Shown here: positions 11,295 to 19,483 of the stretch, piece by piece
Layout of the letters: each line of letters starts with the position of its first letter
How positions within the stretch are numbered: the stretch's first letter is position 1
NCBI GenBank assembly: GCA_039808325.1
Contig: JBDHSU010000004.1
Coordinates: forward strand, 13,550 to 77,549
Direction of reading: 5' to 3'
From: JAFKKS01 sp039808325
GTDB taxonomy: Bacteria > Pseudomonadota > Alphaproteobacteria > Rhizobiales > Xanthobacteraceae
DNA length: 64,000 bases
Made by a program: the position numbers and the translations under genes
The notes under the pieces: generated by a model
Told to the model about the DNA's origin: nothing
What the model saw: the letters and a program-made list of their open reading frames with translations, nothing else
Databases searched by the model: none

Positions 11295-11902
11295 GCGCGA
11301 CCGACGAACAGGCAACGGAGAAAGAGGCCGCCCGGACGTCGAACGCGCGGCGCTGGTTTCTGCTCATTCCGCTGCTCTTCTTCGCCGCGCTCACGGGATT
11401 GTTCGCGTTCCGCCTCGGCGCCGGCGATCCGTCGAAACTTCCTTCCGTCTTGATCGGGCATCCGGCCCCCGCCATGGCGCTGCCCGCGCTCGCCGGCCTG
11501 GAGCGCGACGGAAAAGCCGTCCCCGGCGTCACGCCGGACACGTTCAAGGGCGCGGTGAGCGTCGTGAACGTCTGGGCGTCGTGGTGCGTGCCGTGTCACG
11601 ACGAGGCGCCGATCCTGATGCAGCTTGCGCAGGACAAGCGCGTGCAACTCGTCGGCATCAATTACAAGGACCAGGCGGACAACGCCCGCCGCTTCCTCGG
11701 CCGCTACGGCAACCCGTTCGTCGCCGCCGGCGTCGATGCCAACGGCCGCGCCGCGATCGAATGGGGCGTCTACGGCGTGCCGGAAACCTTCGTCGTCGGA
11801 CGCGACGGCCGCATCGCCTTCAAGCTCGTCGGCCCGATCACCGCCGAAAACCTCGCGCGCACCCTCAAGCCGGAAATCGAGAAGGCGCTGGCGGGATCGT
11901 AG
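11291..11902 (+). CDS. ccmG: Thiol:disulfide interchange protein CcmG (DsbE)
   Basis: Membrane-anchored periplasmic thioredoxin-like reductant that keeps the apocytochrome c CXXCH thiols reduced for heme ligation. 203 residues, N-terminal anchor at about 22-41, redox motif W98-C99-V-P-C102, and cis-proline loop GVPETFVV. The start is the GTG at 11291 that overlaps the ccmD stop (GTGA); an earlier in-frame ATG lies inside ccmD. It is the last gene of the ccmABCDG operon and is convergent with the asparaginase gene. Confidence 0.96.
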   Translation: MSATDEQATEKEAARTSNARRWFLLIPLLFFAALTGLFAFRLGAGDPSKLPSVLIGHPAPAMALPALAGLERDGKAVPGVTPDTFKGAVSVVNVWASWCVPCHDEAPILMQLAQDKRVQLVGINYKDQADNARRFLGRYGNPFVAAGVDANGRAAIEWGVYGVPETFVVGRDGRIAFKLVGPITAENLARTLKPEIEKALAGS

Positions 11903-11936
11903 TGATCCCGCCTGATCTCAGTTCCAAGCTAAATGT

Positions 11937-12941
11937 CTACCGCCCGCCCAACCCCGCCGTCAGCTTCAGCGCACCGACATCCATGCCGTTCCAGTTGCGG
12001 ATCACCGGATGGAGAAACGGATCGAGGAATGTCCGATCCGCGTCGGTGAGCGGAACGAAACGCGCGATCATCGCCGCCATCGTCATTTCCGCCGCGCGCT
12101 TCGCCCCGTCGTCCACCTTCAGCGCAACGCCGAGTCCGAGATCGGGGAAAGCGCCGGTGAACACGCCTTCGGCGCCGGTCTTCACGAAGACGCGCGCACC
12201 GAAATACTGCATCACCCCGGTGCAGAACCGCTCCGTTCCGGCGACGAACCAAGGCTTCGCCGCGCAAGCCGCACGCAACCGCGCGGCGGCCTTCGTCGTT
12301 TCCGGCCCGAGGCCCCGTCCCGTTCCGAAGCGCGCAAAGGCGCCGGCGAGCGCCCGCAGCGGCACCGGCCAGTTCGGTGCCGAGCATCCGTCGATCGCGG
12401 GCGCCTCGAGCGTCACGCCGGCGAGGCGCTCGATCCCCGCCTGCACCTCGCGCTGTAGCGGGTGCGCCGGATCGACGTAGCCGTGATGATCGACGCCCAT
12501 CGCGCACGCCGCGCAGACGAATCCCGAATGTTTGCCGGAGCAGTTGTTATGCAGCGCGCTCGGCTCCTGCCCGGCGCGTGCCAGCGCCCGCGCCGTGGCT
12601 TCGCGCGAGGGCCAATGCGCGCCGCACGCGAGCGCCGAAACGTCGAGCCCCGCCGCCGCGAGCGTGCGCGCCGCCGTCGCGGCATGCAGTGGCTCGCCGT
12701 TGTGCGAGGCGCAGGCGAGCGCGATCTGTTCGTCGTCGAGCTTGAAGCGGTCGGCCGCTCCGCTTTCGATCAGCGGCAGCGCCTGGAACGCCTTGATCGC
12801 CGAGCGCGGATAGACCGCACGTTCGACGTCGCCGAGCGCGAAGACCGTGGCGCCGTCGGCGTCGACGACGGCGACGCTGCCGCGATGCCGGCTTTCGACG
12901 CGGCCGCCGCGCCAGACTTCGATGAGGACGGGGTTGCTCAT
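11937..12941 (-). CDS. Asparaginase, Rhizobium etli type (class 3)
   Basis: Cytoplasmic L-asparaginase of the class 3 family typified by the R. etli enzyme, hydrolysing asparagine to aspartate and ammonia. 334 residues. Expected catalytic and zinc-site residues fall within one position of the R. etli numbering: Ser47 and Lys50 (PRSAIKAF), Ser79 (ACASHNG), Cys134 and Lys137 (NCSGKHSGF). There is no signal peptide. It diverges from the DUF3750 gene, with 68 bp between the starts. Confidence 0.92.
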   Translation of the reverse strand: MSNPVLIEVWRGGRVESRHRGSVAVVDADGATVFALGDVERAVYPRSAIKAFQALPLIESGAADRFKLDDEQIALACASHNGEPLHAATAARTLAAAGLDVSALACGAHWPSREATARALARAGQEPSALHNNCSGKHSGFVCAACAMGVDHHGYVDPAHPLQREVQAGIERLAGVTLEAPAIDGCSAPNWPVPLRALAGAFARFGTGRGLGPETTKAAARLRAACAAKPWFVAGTERFCTGVMQYFGARVFVKTGAEGVFTGAFPDLGLGVALKVDDGAKRAAEMTMAAMIARFVPLTDADRTFLDPFLHPVIRNWNGMDVGALKLTAGLGGR

Positions 12942-13009
12942 GGGCTTTCTTGCGAAGCGGGAGGGGAAGCCACATTTAGGGCTCAGTCTGTCCTTCCATT
13001 GCGCGCATC

Positions 13010-13789
13010 ATGCGAGCCCGCGTCAAGTTGATCGCCTTCGCCCTCCTCGGTCTGTTCCTCGTTCCGCTCGCCGCCCGCGCGACCTGGTTCGCGTTCGAGG
13101 AGCGGCCGTCGAGCTGGCGCGACGCCGACTGGTCGAGCGTCGGCATGCTGCCGCGGCCGGCCGATGCGCCGGAGGCGCGGCTGCTGATCTTCTCGGGGCG
13201 CACCGGCGGCCTCAAGGGCCTCGTCGCCGTGCACAGTTGGGTGGTGGTCAAGCCCGCCAACGCCAAGGCCTGGTCGCGCTACGATGTGGTCGGCTGGGGC
13301 AGCCCGGTGCGGCTCAACGGCTGGGCGGCGGACGGGCGCTGGTACGGCGCGACGCCGACGGTCGTCGCGGATGTGCGTGGCGCCGAGGCCGAGACGCTGA
13401 TCCCCAAGATCGAAGCCGCGATCAAGAGCTACCGCTACGCCGAGGCCGGCGACTACAGGCTGTGGCCGGGCCCCAACAGCAACACCTTCGTCGCGGCGAT
13501 CCTGCGCGCCGTGCCGGAACTCGGCGTCGCGCTGCCGCCGAACGCGGTCGGCAAGGATTTTCGCAACGAGGGTGTCTATGCCGGACTGACGGACAGCGGC
13601 ACCGGCGTGGAGCTCAACCTGTTCGGCTTGCTCGGCGTGAAGGTGGGCTGGGTCGAGGGCTTGGAGATCAATTTTCTCGGCCTCGTCAGCGGCCTCGATT
13701 TTCGCGCGCCGGCGCTGAAGCTGCCGGGCTTCGGCCGCATCGGCGTGGGCTTCCCGACGGCGAGCGAAGCAAACGCGAAAAGCGGTTGA
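13010..13789 (+). CDS. DUF3750 domain-containing protein
   Basis: 259-residue protein with an N-terminal hydrophobic segment (about residues 5-24, VKLIAFALLGLFLVPLAARA), probably a signal anchor, then the DUF3750 region (LLIFSGRTGGLKGLVAVHSW and RYDVVGWG, with WPGPNSNTFVAAILR in the middle). No activity is known to me. The ARxGxxKG..HSW and GPNSNTF segments look like a catalytic or binding site of an NlpC/P60-like fold, but that is speculation. It stands alone, diverging from the asparaginase gene. Confidence 0.85.
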   Translation: MRARVKLIAFALLGLFLVPLAARATWFAFEERPSSWRDADWSSVGMLPRPADAPEARLLIFSGRTGGLKGLVAVHSWVVVKPANAKAWSRYDVVGWGSPVRLNGWAADGRWYGATPTVVADVRGAEAETLIPKIEAAIKSYRYAEAGDYRLWPGPNSNTFVAAILRAVPELGVALPPNAVGKDFRNEGVYAGLTDSGTGVELNLFGLLGVKVGWVEGLEINFLGLVSGLDFRAPALKLPGFGRIGVGFPTASEANAKSG

Positions 13790-13913
13790 GCCGCGAATGG
13801 CGGCACCGATGATCCGTCGCCCGCGCGCTCACAAGCTTTTGTCCGCCCCTCGGGTGGGCCAGGATGACGCGCGTGCGTGAACCGTGCCACGCTCGTGGTG
13901 AAAGGCGACACCT

Positions 13914-14888
13914 ATGCGCGACACTTGGCCTCTGCTCGACAAGATCCCGTTTCCGCCGCTGCGCCGCGGGACGCTGCAAACGTTGCAGGTCAATGTCGGC
14001 TATCGCTGCAACCAGTCGTGCGTGCACTGCCACGTCAACGCCGGCCCCAACCGCACGGAGGAGATGGCGGGCGAGACGGTGGATACCGTCCTCGCCTTCA
14101 TCGAGCGCCAGCGGATCACCACGCTCGACATCACCGGCGGCGCGCCGGAGCTCAATCCGCATTTTCGCCGCCTGGTGACGGGCGCGCGCGATCGGGCGGT
14201 CCATGTCATGGACCGCTGCAACCTGACCATCCTCGAGCAGCCCGGACAAGAAGATCTCGCGGAGTTTCTTGCCGCGCAGCAGGTCGAGGTCGTCGCTTCC
14301 ATGCCCTGCTACCAGATCGACAACGTCGACAGGCAGCGCGGCCAAGGCGTGTTCGACGGCTCGATCCGCGGCCTGCGCCGGCTCAACGCCGTCGGCTACG
14401 GCCGCCCGGAAGCGGCGCTGACGCTCAACCTCGTCTACAACCCGCAGGGTCCGTCGCTGCCGCCGCCGCAGGCCGCGCTGGAAAGCGATTACAAGCGCGT
14501 GCTCGGCGAACGGTACGGCATCGTCTTCAACAACCTCTACACCCTCGCGAACATGCCGATCCAACGTTTCGGCGCGATCCTTTTGTCGCAAGGCCAGTTC
14601 GACGACTACCTGGCACTCCTTCAGCACGCGCATCGCGACGCCAACCTCGACGGCGTGATGTGCCGCAGCCTGATCTCGGTCGACTATCGCGGCTACGTCT
14701 ACGACTGCGACTTCAATCAGATGCTCGACCTTCCGCTTGCCGGTGGCGGCCACGAGCGCAGGCACCTCTCCGACCTGCTGCATGCCGACCTCGCGGGCCG
14801 TCCCGTCCGGGTCGCCGGGCACTGCTTCGGCTGCACCGCCGGGCAAGGCTCGAGCTGCGGCGGAGCGCTGAAGGAAGCGGCCGAGTGA
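13914..14888 (+). CDS. arsS: Arsenosugar biosynthesis radical SAM protein ArsS
   Basis: Radical SAM enzyme of the ArsS family, which transfers a 5'-deoxyadenosyl group to dimethylarsenite on the way to arsenosugars. 324 residues. The cluster-binding CX3CX2C motif is Cys32, Cys36 and Cys39 (YRCNQSCVHCH), followed by the GGAPELNPHF segment. Further cysteines at the C terminus (GHCFGCTAGQGSSCGG) are typical of the DUF3641 part and may bind another cluster. The next two genes are glycosyltransferase-like families known to travel with ArsS. No arsenite methyltransferase (ArsM) is visible in the window. Confidence 0.93.
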   Translation: MRDTWPLLDKIPFPPLRRGTLQTLQVNVGYRCNQSCVHCHVNAGPNRTEEMAGETVDTVLAFIERQRITTLDITGGAPELNPHFRRLVTGARDRAVHVMDRCNLTILEQPGQEDLAEFLAAQQVEVVASMPCYQIDNVDRQRGQGVFDGSIRGLRRLNAVGYGRPEAALTLNLVYNPQGPSLPPPQAALESDYKRVLGERYGIVFNNLYTLANMPIQRFGAILLSQGQFDDYLALLQHAHRDANLDGVMCRSLISVDYRGYVYDCDFNQMLDLPLAGGGHERRHLSDLLHADLAGRPVRVAGHCFGCTAGQGSSCGGALKEAAE

Positions 14889-15025
14889 CGGCGCCGGGCC
14901 GAAGCCGCACAGGCCGGCCGAGGGCTCTCGCAGCCAACCGTCCATATTGAGTCGATTGCCGTTTTTCCCGCGCCGGTAGTCGGCGCCCCGGACGTGCTAA
15001 GCTCCGGCAAACTGGGATTCGGCAG

Positions 15026-15715
15026 GTGGCGAGCCTTTCAATCATCGTCCCGGTGCTCAACGAGGCGCCGGTGATCGCGGAAACGCTGGCGGCGCTTGGG
15101 CCCTTGCGTATGCGCGGGGTCGAAGTCATCATTGCGGACGGTGGGAGCGAGGACGACACGTTGGGGCGCGTGGCGACATTGGTCGACGGGGCTGTCGTGG
15201 CTCCGCGCGGACGCGGGGCACAGATGAACGCCGGGGCGCAGGCCGCCCACGGCGAGGTTTTGCTGTTCCTGCACGCCGACACCCGCCTGCCCGCGGACGC
15301 CGACCAGCGCGTTCGCGACGGATTGATCCGCAGCGGCCGCGCCTGGGGGCGCTTCGACGTGGCGATCGAAGGCACGAGTCCTTTTCTGAGGCTCGTGGCG
15401 GCGCTGATGAACTGGCGCTCGCGGCTCACCGGCATCGCGACTGGCGACCAGGCGATCTTCGTGACGCGCGAGGCCTTCACGGCCGTCGGCGGTTTCCCGG
15501 ATATTCCATTGATGGAGGACATCGTCCTCTCCCGCCGGTTGAAACGGCTGTCGCGGCCGATGAATCTCGCGGCGCGCGTCGTCACCTCCGGCCGCCGCTG
15601 GGAGAAGAACGGCGTGCTCCGAACGGTTCTCCTGATGTGGCGTCTGCGTCTCGCCTTCTTCCTCGGCGCCTCGCCGGCAACGCTCGCAAGGTCCTATGGC
15701 TACGCTGCCCGATAA
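15026..15715 (+). CDS. Family 2 glycosyltransferase, TIGR04283-type (arsenosugar-associated)
   Basis: GT-A fold glycosyltransferase of 229 residues, in the family annotated as arsenosugar biosynthesis-associated. N-terminal SIIVPVLNEAPVI, nucleotide-binding ADGGSEDDT (37-45) and a HADT metal motif (83-86) are visible. The likely start is GTG 15026 because the beta strand SLSIIVPVLNE begins right after it and no ATG lies nearby. Its 3' end overlaps the next gene by 20 nt. The family is named for its neighbourhood; acceptor and donor are not established by the sequence. Confidence 0.88.
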   Translation: MASLSIIVPVLNEAPVIAETLAALGPLRMRGVEVIIADGGSEDDTLGRVATLVDGAVVAPRGRGAQMNAGAQAAHGEVLLFLHADTRLPADADQRVRDGLIRSGRAWGRFDVAIEGTSPFLRLVAALMNWRSRLTGIATGDQAIFVTREAFTAVGGFPDIPLMEDIVLSRRLKRLSRPMNLAARVVTSGRRWEKNGVLRTVLLMWRLRLAFFLGASPATLARSYGYAAR

Positions 15716-16379
15716 CCCCAAACCGGTGACGATCGCGATCCTCGCCAAGGCGCCGGTGCCGGGGACGGTGAAGACGCGGCTCGCGATGATGCTCGGCGTC
15801 TACGGCGCCGCGACCTTGCAGGAACGGTTGATCGTGCGCACCGTCGAGACGGCGGTCGAGGCCGGCACCGGGCCGGTGCATCTGTGGACAAGTCCCGACG
15901 AGCGCCACCCCTGCTTCAAGGCGCTGATCGAGCGCTTCTCGCTGCCCGTCGCGCGCCAGCCGAACGGCGATCTCGGCGCGCGCATGCATGCGGCGTTCGT
16001 TCACGCGAGCGGCCCCGCCATCGTCATCGGCAGCGACTGCCCGGTGCTCACGCCGCAGCATCTGCGCGACGCCGCCGACGCCTTGCGCAACGGCGCGGAC
16101 GCGACGGTCTGTCCGTCCGACGACGGCGGCTACGTGCTGATCGGCCTGCGCAAGCCGGAACCGACGCTGTTCCAGACCATGCCCTGGAGCACCGATACGG
16201 TGATGACCGAGACGCGCCATCGCCTCACGCATCGCGGCCTCTCCTGGCGCGAGCCGGCGCAGCTCTGGGACGTCGACCGCCCGACCGACGTGCGCCGCAT
16301 GCGCCGCGAAGGGCTCAAGGACCTGCTCGCCGACATCGACCACGAGGTCTCGCCGCTGCGCGTCGTCGGACGGGATTAG
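15696..16379 (+). CDS. TIGR04282/DUF2064 glycosyltransferase-like protein (arsenosugar-associated)
   Basis: 227-residue nucleotidyltransferase-fold protein of the DUF2064 family, related to CofC/MobA-type enzymes. The N-terminal AKAPVPGTVKTRLA loop (17-30), IGSDCPVLT and the SDDGGYVLIGL segment are conserved landmarks. It overlaps the preceding glycosyltransferase by 20 nt, so the two are translationally coupled, and it is the third gene after arsS. It may activate or transfer the sugar moiety, but the reaction is unproven. A family C repeat follows. Confidence 0.88.
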   Translation: MATLPDNPKPVTIAILAKAPVPGTVKTRLAMMLGVYGAATLQERLIVRTVETAVEAGTGPVHLWTSPDERHPCFKALIERFSLPVARQPNGDLGARMHAAFVHASGPAIVIGSDCPVLTPQHLRDAADALRNGADATVCPSDDGGYVLIGLRKPEPTLFQTMPWSTDTVMTETRHRLTHRGLSWREPAQLWDVDRPTDVRRMRREGLKDLLADIDHEVSPLRVVGRD

Positions 16380-16403
16380 GTCCCGCTCGCCGCACCCCAA
16401 TCC

Positions 16404-16566
16404 GCCATCCTGAGAGGCGCAGGCGCGAAGCGCCGAGCCTCGAAAGCGACGGCCCCGATGTCGGATATATCCGACATCGGCAATTTATAGGGCTCAAGTC
16501 GGCTATGCCGGCTTGAGCCCGCGGCCATCCTTCGAGGCTCGCTTCGCGAGCACCTCAGGATGACGC
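16404..16566. repeat. Palindromic repeat family C, long form with inserted hairpins
   Basis: Outer arms read CATCCTGAG...GCGCCGAGCCTCGA and TCGAGGCTCGCTTCGCGAG...CTCAGGATGACG. Between them lies a block with a perfect 24-nt palindrome at 16456-16479 and the inverted pair CAAGTCGGCTA/GCCGGCTTGAG. The long copy at 46152-46316 carries the same block; the copy at 28067-28169 lacks it. This repeat accounts for most of the 286-bp gap at 16380-16665; the rest shows nothing else. Confidence 0.85.
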
Positions 16567-16665
16567 CGACTATCGAGGCAAGCTCGACGACGACCGGCTC
16601 AAAATCAACGCCTTAGCGCCATCCGCGGATTCAAATTCTGAGCCCGCAGGACAGCGCTCCGCGAC

Positions 16666-17823
16666 TTAAAGCTTTCCCTCAAGCGCCGCGTCGAAGATCT
16701 TGCGCGCGCCGGCCGTATCGAGCTTCACCGGATTGCCGCCGGCGGTCGGATCGTCCGGCGCCATCCTCGCGATCAGGTCCGCCTGCTTCCCGTCCACCTT
16801 CAATCCTGCAAGCGTGTGCGGCACGCCGGTCTCCTTCCGCAGCGCCAGCACCCAATCGAGGAAGGCATCGAACGACGGCTTGAGCCCGATATAGGCGGCA
16901 AGCCGGGCGATCTTCTCCTCGATCGCGGCGCGGTTGAAAGCGAGCACGTAGGGCATGAACACCGCGTTGGTGAGGCCGTGATGCGTGTTGTAGAGCGCGC
17001 CGACCGGATGCGAGAGCGCGTGAATAGCGCCGAGCGCCTTCTGGAACGCGGTCGCGCCCATCGCCGCCGCCGCCATCATGTTGGCGCGCGCTTCGATGTT
17101 TTTCCCGTCGGCCGTGGCGCGCGCGAGGTTCTCCTTCACGAGCCGCACGCCTTCGACGGCGATGCCGTCCGCGAGCGGGTGGTAGAACGGCCCGCAATAC
17201 GCCTCCAGGCAGTGCGCGAAGGCATCCATGCCGGTGCCGGCGGTGACGATCGGCGGCATTCCGACCGTAAGTTCCGGGTCGCAGATCGTCACCTTCGGCA
17301 TCATCGCCGGGTGGAAGATGATCTTCTTGGTGTGCGTTTCCTCGTTGGTGACGACCGCCGCGCGCCCCACCTCCGAACCCGTCCCCGCCGTCGTCGGCAC
17401 GGCGACGATCGGCGCGATCTTCGCGGCATCGGCGCGCGTCCACCAGTCGCCCACGTCCTCGAAGTCCCAGACCGGCCGCGTCTGCCCGTGCATGAAGGCG
17501 ACGAGCTTGCCGGCGTCGAGCGCCGAGCCGCCGCCGAAGGCGACGACGCCGTCGTGCCCACCGGACTTGAACACGGCGACGCCGGCCTTGACGTTCGTTT
17601 CGACCGGGTTCGGCTGCACGTCGCAGAACACCGCGGCGGCAACGCCGGCAGCCTTCAATTTTGCCACGACGTCGGCCGTCATCGGCATCTTCGCGACGGT
17701 CGGATCGGTGACGAGCAGCGGACGCTTGATGCCGGCGGCCGCCAGCGCCTCCGGCAACTCGGCGATGCGCCCTTCTCCGAAGCGCACCGTCGTCGGGAAA
17801 TTCCAATTGCCGCGCAGTTGCAT
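16666..17823 (-). CDS. Iron-containing alcohol dehydrogenase
   Basis: Group III (iron-activated) NAD(P)-dependent alcohol dehydrogenase, 385 residues. The cofactor loop GGGSALDAGK (about 98-107) and metal-site residues in GMDAFAHCLEAYCG and HALSHPVGALYNTHHG are visible. The start at 17823 has GGAGAG 5 nt upstream. The next gene upstream in the same direction is an aldehyde dehydrogenase, separated by a family C repeat. The pair could oxidise an alcohol to an acid via the aldehyde, for example an amino-alcohol derivative, but no substrate is shown. Confidence 0.93.
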   Translation of the reverse strand: MQLRGNWNFPTTVRFGEGRIAELPEALAAAGIKRPLLVTDPTVAKMPMTADVVAKLKAAGVAAAVFCDVQPNPVETNVKAGVAVFKSGGHDGVVAFGGGSALDAGKLVAFMHGQTRPVWDFEDVGDWWTRADAAKIAPIVAVPTTAGTGSEVGRAAVVTNEETHTKKIIFHPAMMPKVTICDPELTVGMPPIVTAGTGMDAFAHCLEAYCGPFYHPLADGIAVEGVRLVKENLARATADGKNIEARANMMAAAAMGATAFQKALGAIHALSHPVGALYNTHHGLTNAVFMPYVLAFNRAAIEEKIARLAAYIGLKPSFDAFLDWVLALRKETGVPHTLAGLKVDGKQADLIARMAPDDPTAGGNPVKLDTAGARKIFDAALEGKL

Positions 17824-17840
17824 CGATCTCTCCGAATATG

Positions 17841-17963
17841 CCGCGATCCTTCGAGGGCCGCTACGCGGCCGCCTCGGGATGACGCCGTTGGGAAGGAGAT
17901 GTCGTCACCCTGAGGGTGCGAAGCCGACGCAGTCGGCGAGCCTCGAAGGGCGACGACATCCTC
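17841..17963. repeat. Divergent copy of palindromic repeat family C
   Basis: Arms GATCCTTCGAGGGCCGC...CCTCGGGATGACG and GTCACCCTGAGGGTGCG...GAGCCTCGAAGGGCGACGA resemble the family C ends but in tail-to-tail order. It fills the 145-bp gap between the aldehyde and alcohol dehydrogenase genes. Confidence 0.65.
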
Positions 17964-17968
17964 GCAGC

Positions 17969-19354
17969 CTACACCTCTCTCAAGTGGAAACTCTTCGGCC
18001 GCGTGAGACTCTCATAGCCGACACGCGAGAGCGTCGCGCCGCGCCCGGTGTCCTTGACGCCCGTCCAGGCCAGGCCCGGGTCGAGATAATCGCAGCGGTT
18101 CATGAACACCGTGCCGGTCTCGATGCGCTCGCCGATGCGCTCGGCCGCCGGCATGTCGCGCGTCCACACCGAAGCGGTGAGACCATAGGGCGAGTCGTTC
18201 ATCAGCCGCACCGCCTCGTCGTCGCCGTCGACCTTCATGATGCCGACGACCGGGCCGAACGTCTCCTCCATCATCACCTTCATGCCGTGATCAACGTTCG
18301 TCAGCACCTGCGGCGCGACATAGGGGGAGCCCGCCGCGTCGCGCGCGAACGCCTTCGTGTCGATGAGGGCGCGCGCCCCTTTCCCCTGCGCTTCCGCGAT
18401 GTGCCCGCGAACCGTGGCGGCGAGGCGCGGCTGCGCCATCGGGCCGAGCGTCGTCGCCGGGTCGAGCGGATCGCCGAGCACATATTGCTTCGTCAGCGCC
18501 GCGAACTGGTCGACGAAACGATCGTAGACATCGGCGTGGACATAGATGCGCTCGATGCCGCAGCAGCACTGTCCGGAATTGAAGAAGGCGCCGTCGACGA
18601 GGTTCTCGACCGCATGCGCAAGATCCGCGTCGGGCCGGACATAGGCCGGATCCTTGCCGCCGAGCTCGAGCCCGACGCCGGCGAACGTTCCCGCCGCCGC
18701 GCCCTCGATCGCCTTGCCCGCCGCGACCGAGCCGGTGAAGCAGACCTGGTCGATCATGCCGGACCGGATAAGCGCCAGCGTATCGCCGTGCGAGAGCGTC
18801 ACCGTCTGGAACAGTCCGCCCGGCAAGCCGGCTTTGTCCATCGCCTGCTGGAAGCGGTCGCCGACAAGCAGCGTCTGCGCCGCATGCTTGAGCAGCACCG
18901 CGTTCCCCGCCATCAGCGCCGGCACGACGGAGTTGACGGCGGTGAGATACGGATAGTTCCACGGCGCGACGGTGAGGACGACGCCGACCGGCTCGCGCCT
19001 CACGTAGCGCGTAAATCCGGCTTTCGCTTCCGGCACGATCGGCGCCAGCGCGCTTTCGGCCAGCGCGATCATGCCGCGCGCGCGTTCCTCGAAGCCGCCG
19101 AGCTCGCCCCCGGCATATTTGATCGGACGGCCCATCTGCCACGCGATCTCGGGGGCGATCTCGGCGCGCATGCCAAGCATCGCATCGACCATGGCGGACA
19201 GCAGCCGCGCGCGCTCCGCAAGCGCGACGCGCCGCCACTCGGCTTGGCCCGTCCGCGCGGCGGCAACGGCCTGCGCGATCGCGGCCGGCGCCATGGCGGC
19301 ACGGCGCACAACCTCCCGGCCGTCGACAGGCGAGACGCAGACAATGTCATTCAT
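17969..19354 (-). CDS. NAD(P)-dependent aldehyde dehydrogenase
   Basis: Aldehyde dehydrogenase superfamily enzyme, 461 residues. PWNYPY with the oxyanion Asn, FTGSVAAGK for the cofactor, general base Glu in LELGGKD and nucleophile Cys in FFNSGQCCCG (three consecutive Cys; the first is at the usual position) are visible. It ends with KDTGRGATLSRVGYESLTRPKSFHLR, as in betaine/succinate-semialdehyde-type members. It diverges from the histidine kinase gene over 129 bp and is followed by the Fe-alcohol dehydrogenase. The substrate is unknown. Confidence 0.93.
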   Translation of the reverse strand: MNDIVCVSPVDGREVVRRAAMAPAAIAQAVAAARTGQAEWRRVALAERARLLSAMVDAMLGMRAEIAPEIAWQMGRPIKYAGGELGGFEERARGMIALAESALAPIVPEAKAGFTRYVRREPVGVVLTVAPWNYPYLTAVNSVVPALMAGNAVLLKHAAQTLLVGDRFQQAMDKAGLPGGLFQTVTLSHGDTLALIRSGMIDQVCFTGSVAAGKAIEGAAAGTFAGVGLELGGKDPAYVRPDADLAHAVENLVDGAFFNSGQCCCGIERIYVHADVYDRFVDQFAALTKQYVLGDPLDPATTLGPMAQPRLAATVRGHIAEAQGKGARALIDTKAFARDAAGSPYVAPQVLTNVDHGMKVMMEETFGPVVGIMKVDGDDEAVRLMNDSPYGLTASVWTRDMPAAERIGERIETGTVFMNRCDYLDPGLAWTGVKDTGRGATLSRVGYESLTRPKSFHLREV

Positions 19355-19483
19355 GGATGTAACAATCCGGTCGAACTTTGCCGTTTATGGCATGAGCAGC
19401 CCGCGGGGTCACATTGCTTTAGTGCCCGCTTCGCGGCTAGATCGAAACATTGGAATCGCCCCGTTGTCCCCGAGGAATTACAT

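Noticed and set aside
17228..19483. In-frame extension of the histidine kinase far upstream
   Set aside because: It runs antisense to two dehydrogenase genes. The GTG at 19484 has a good Shine-Dalgarno and begins just before the PAS domain.
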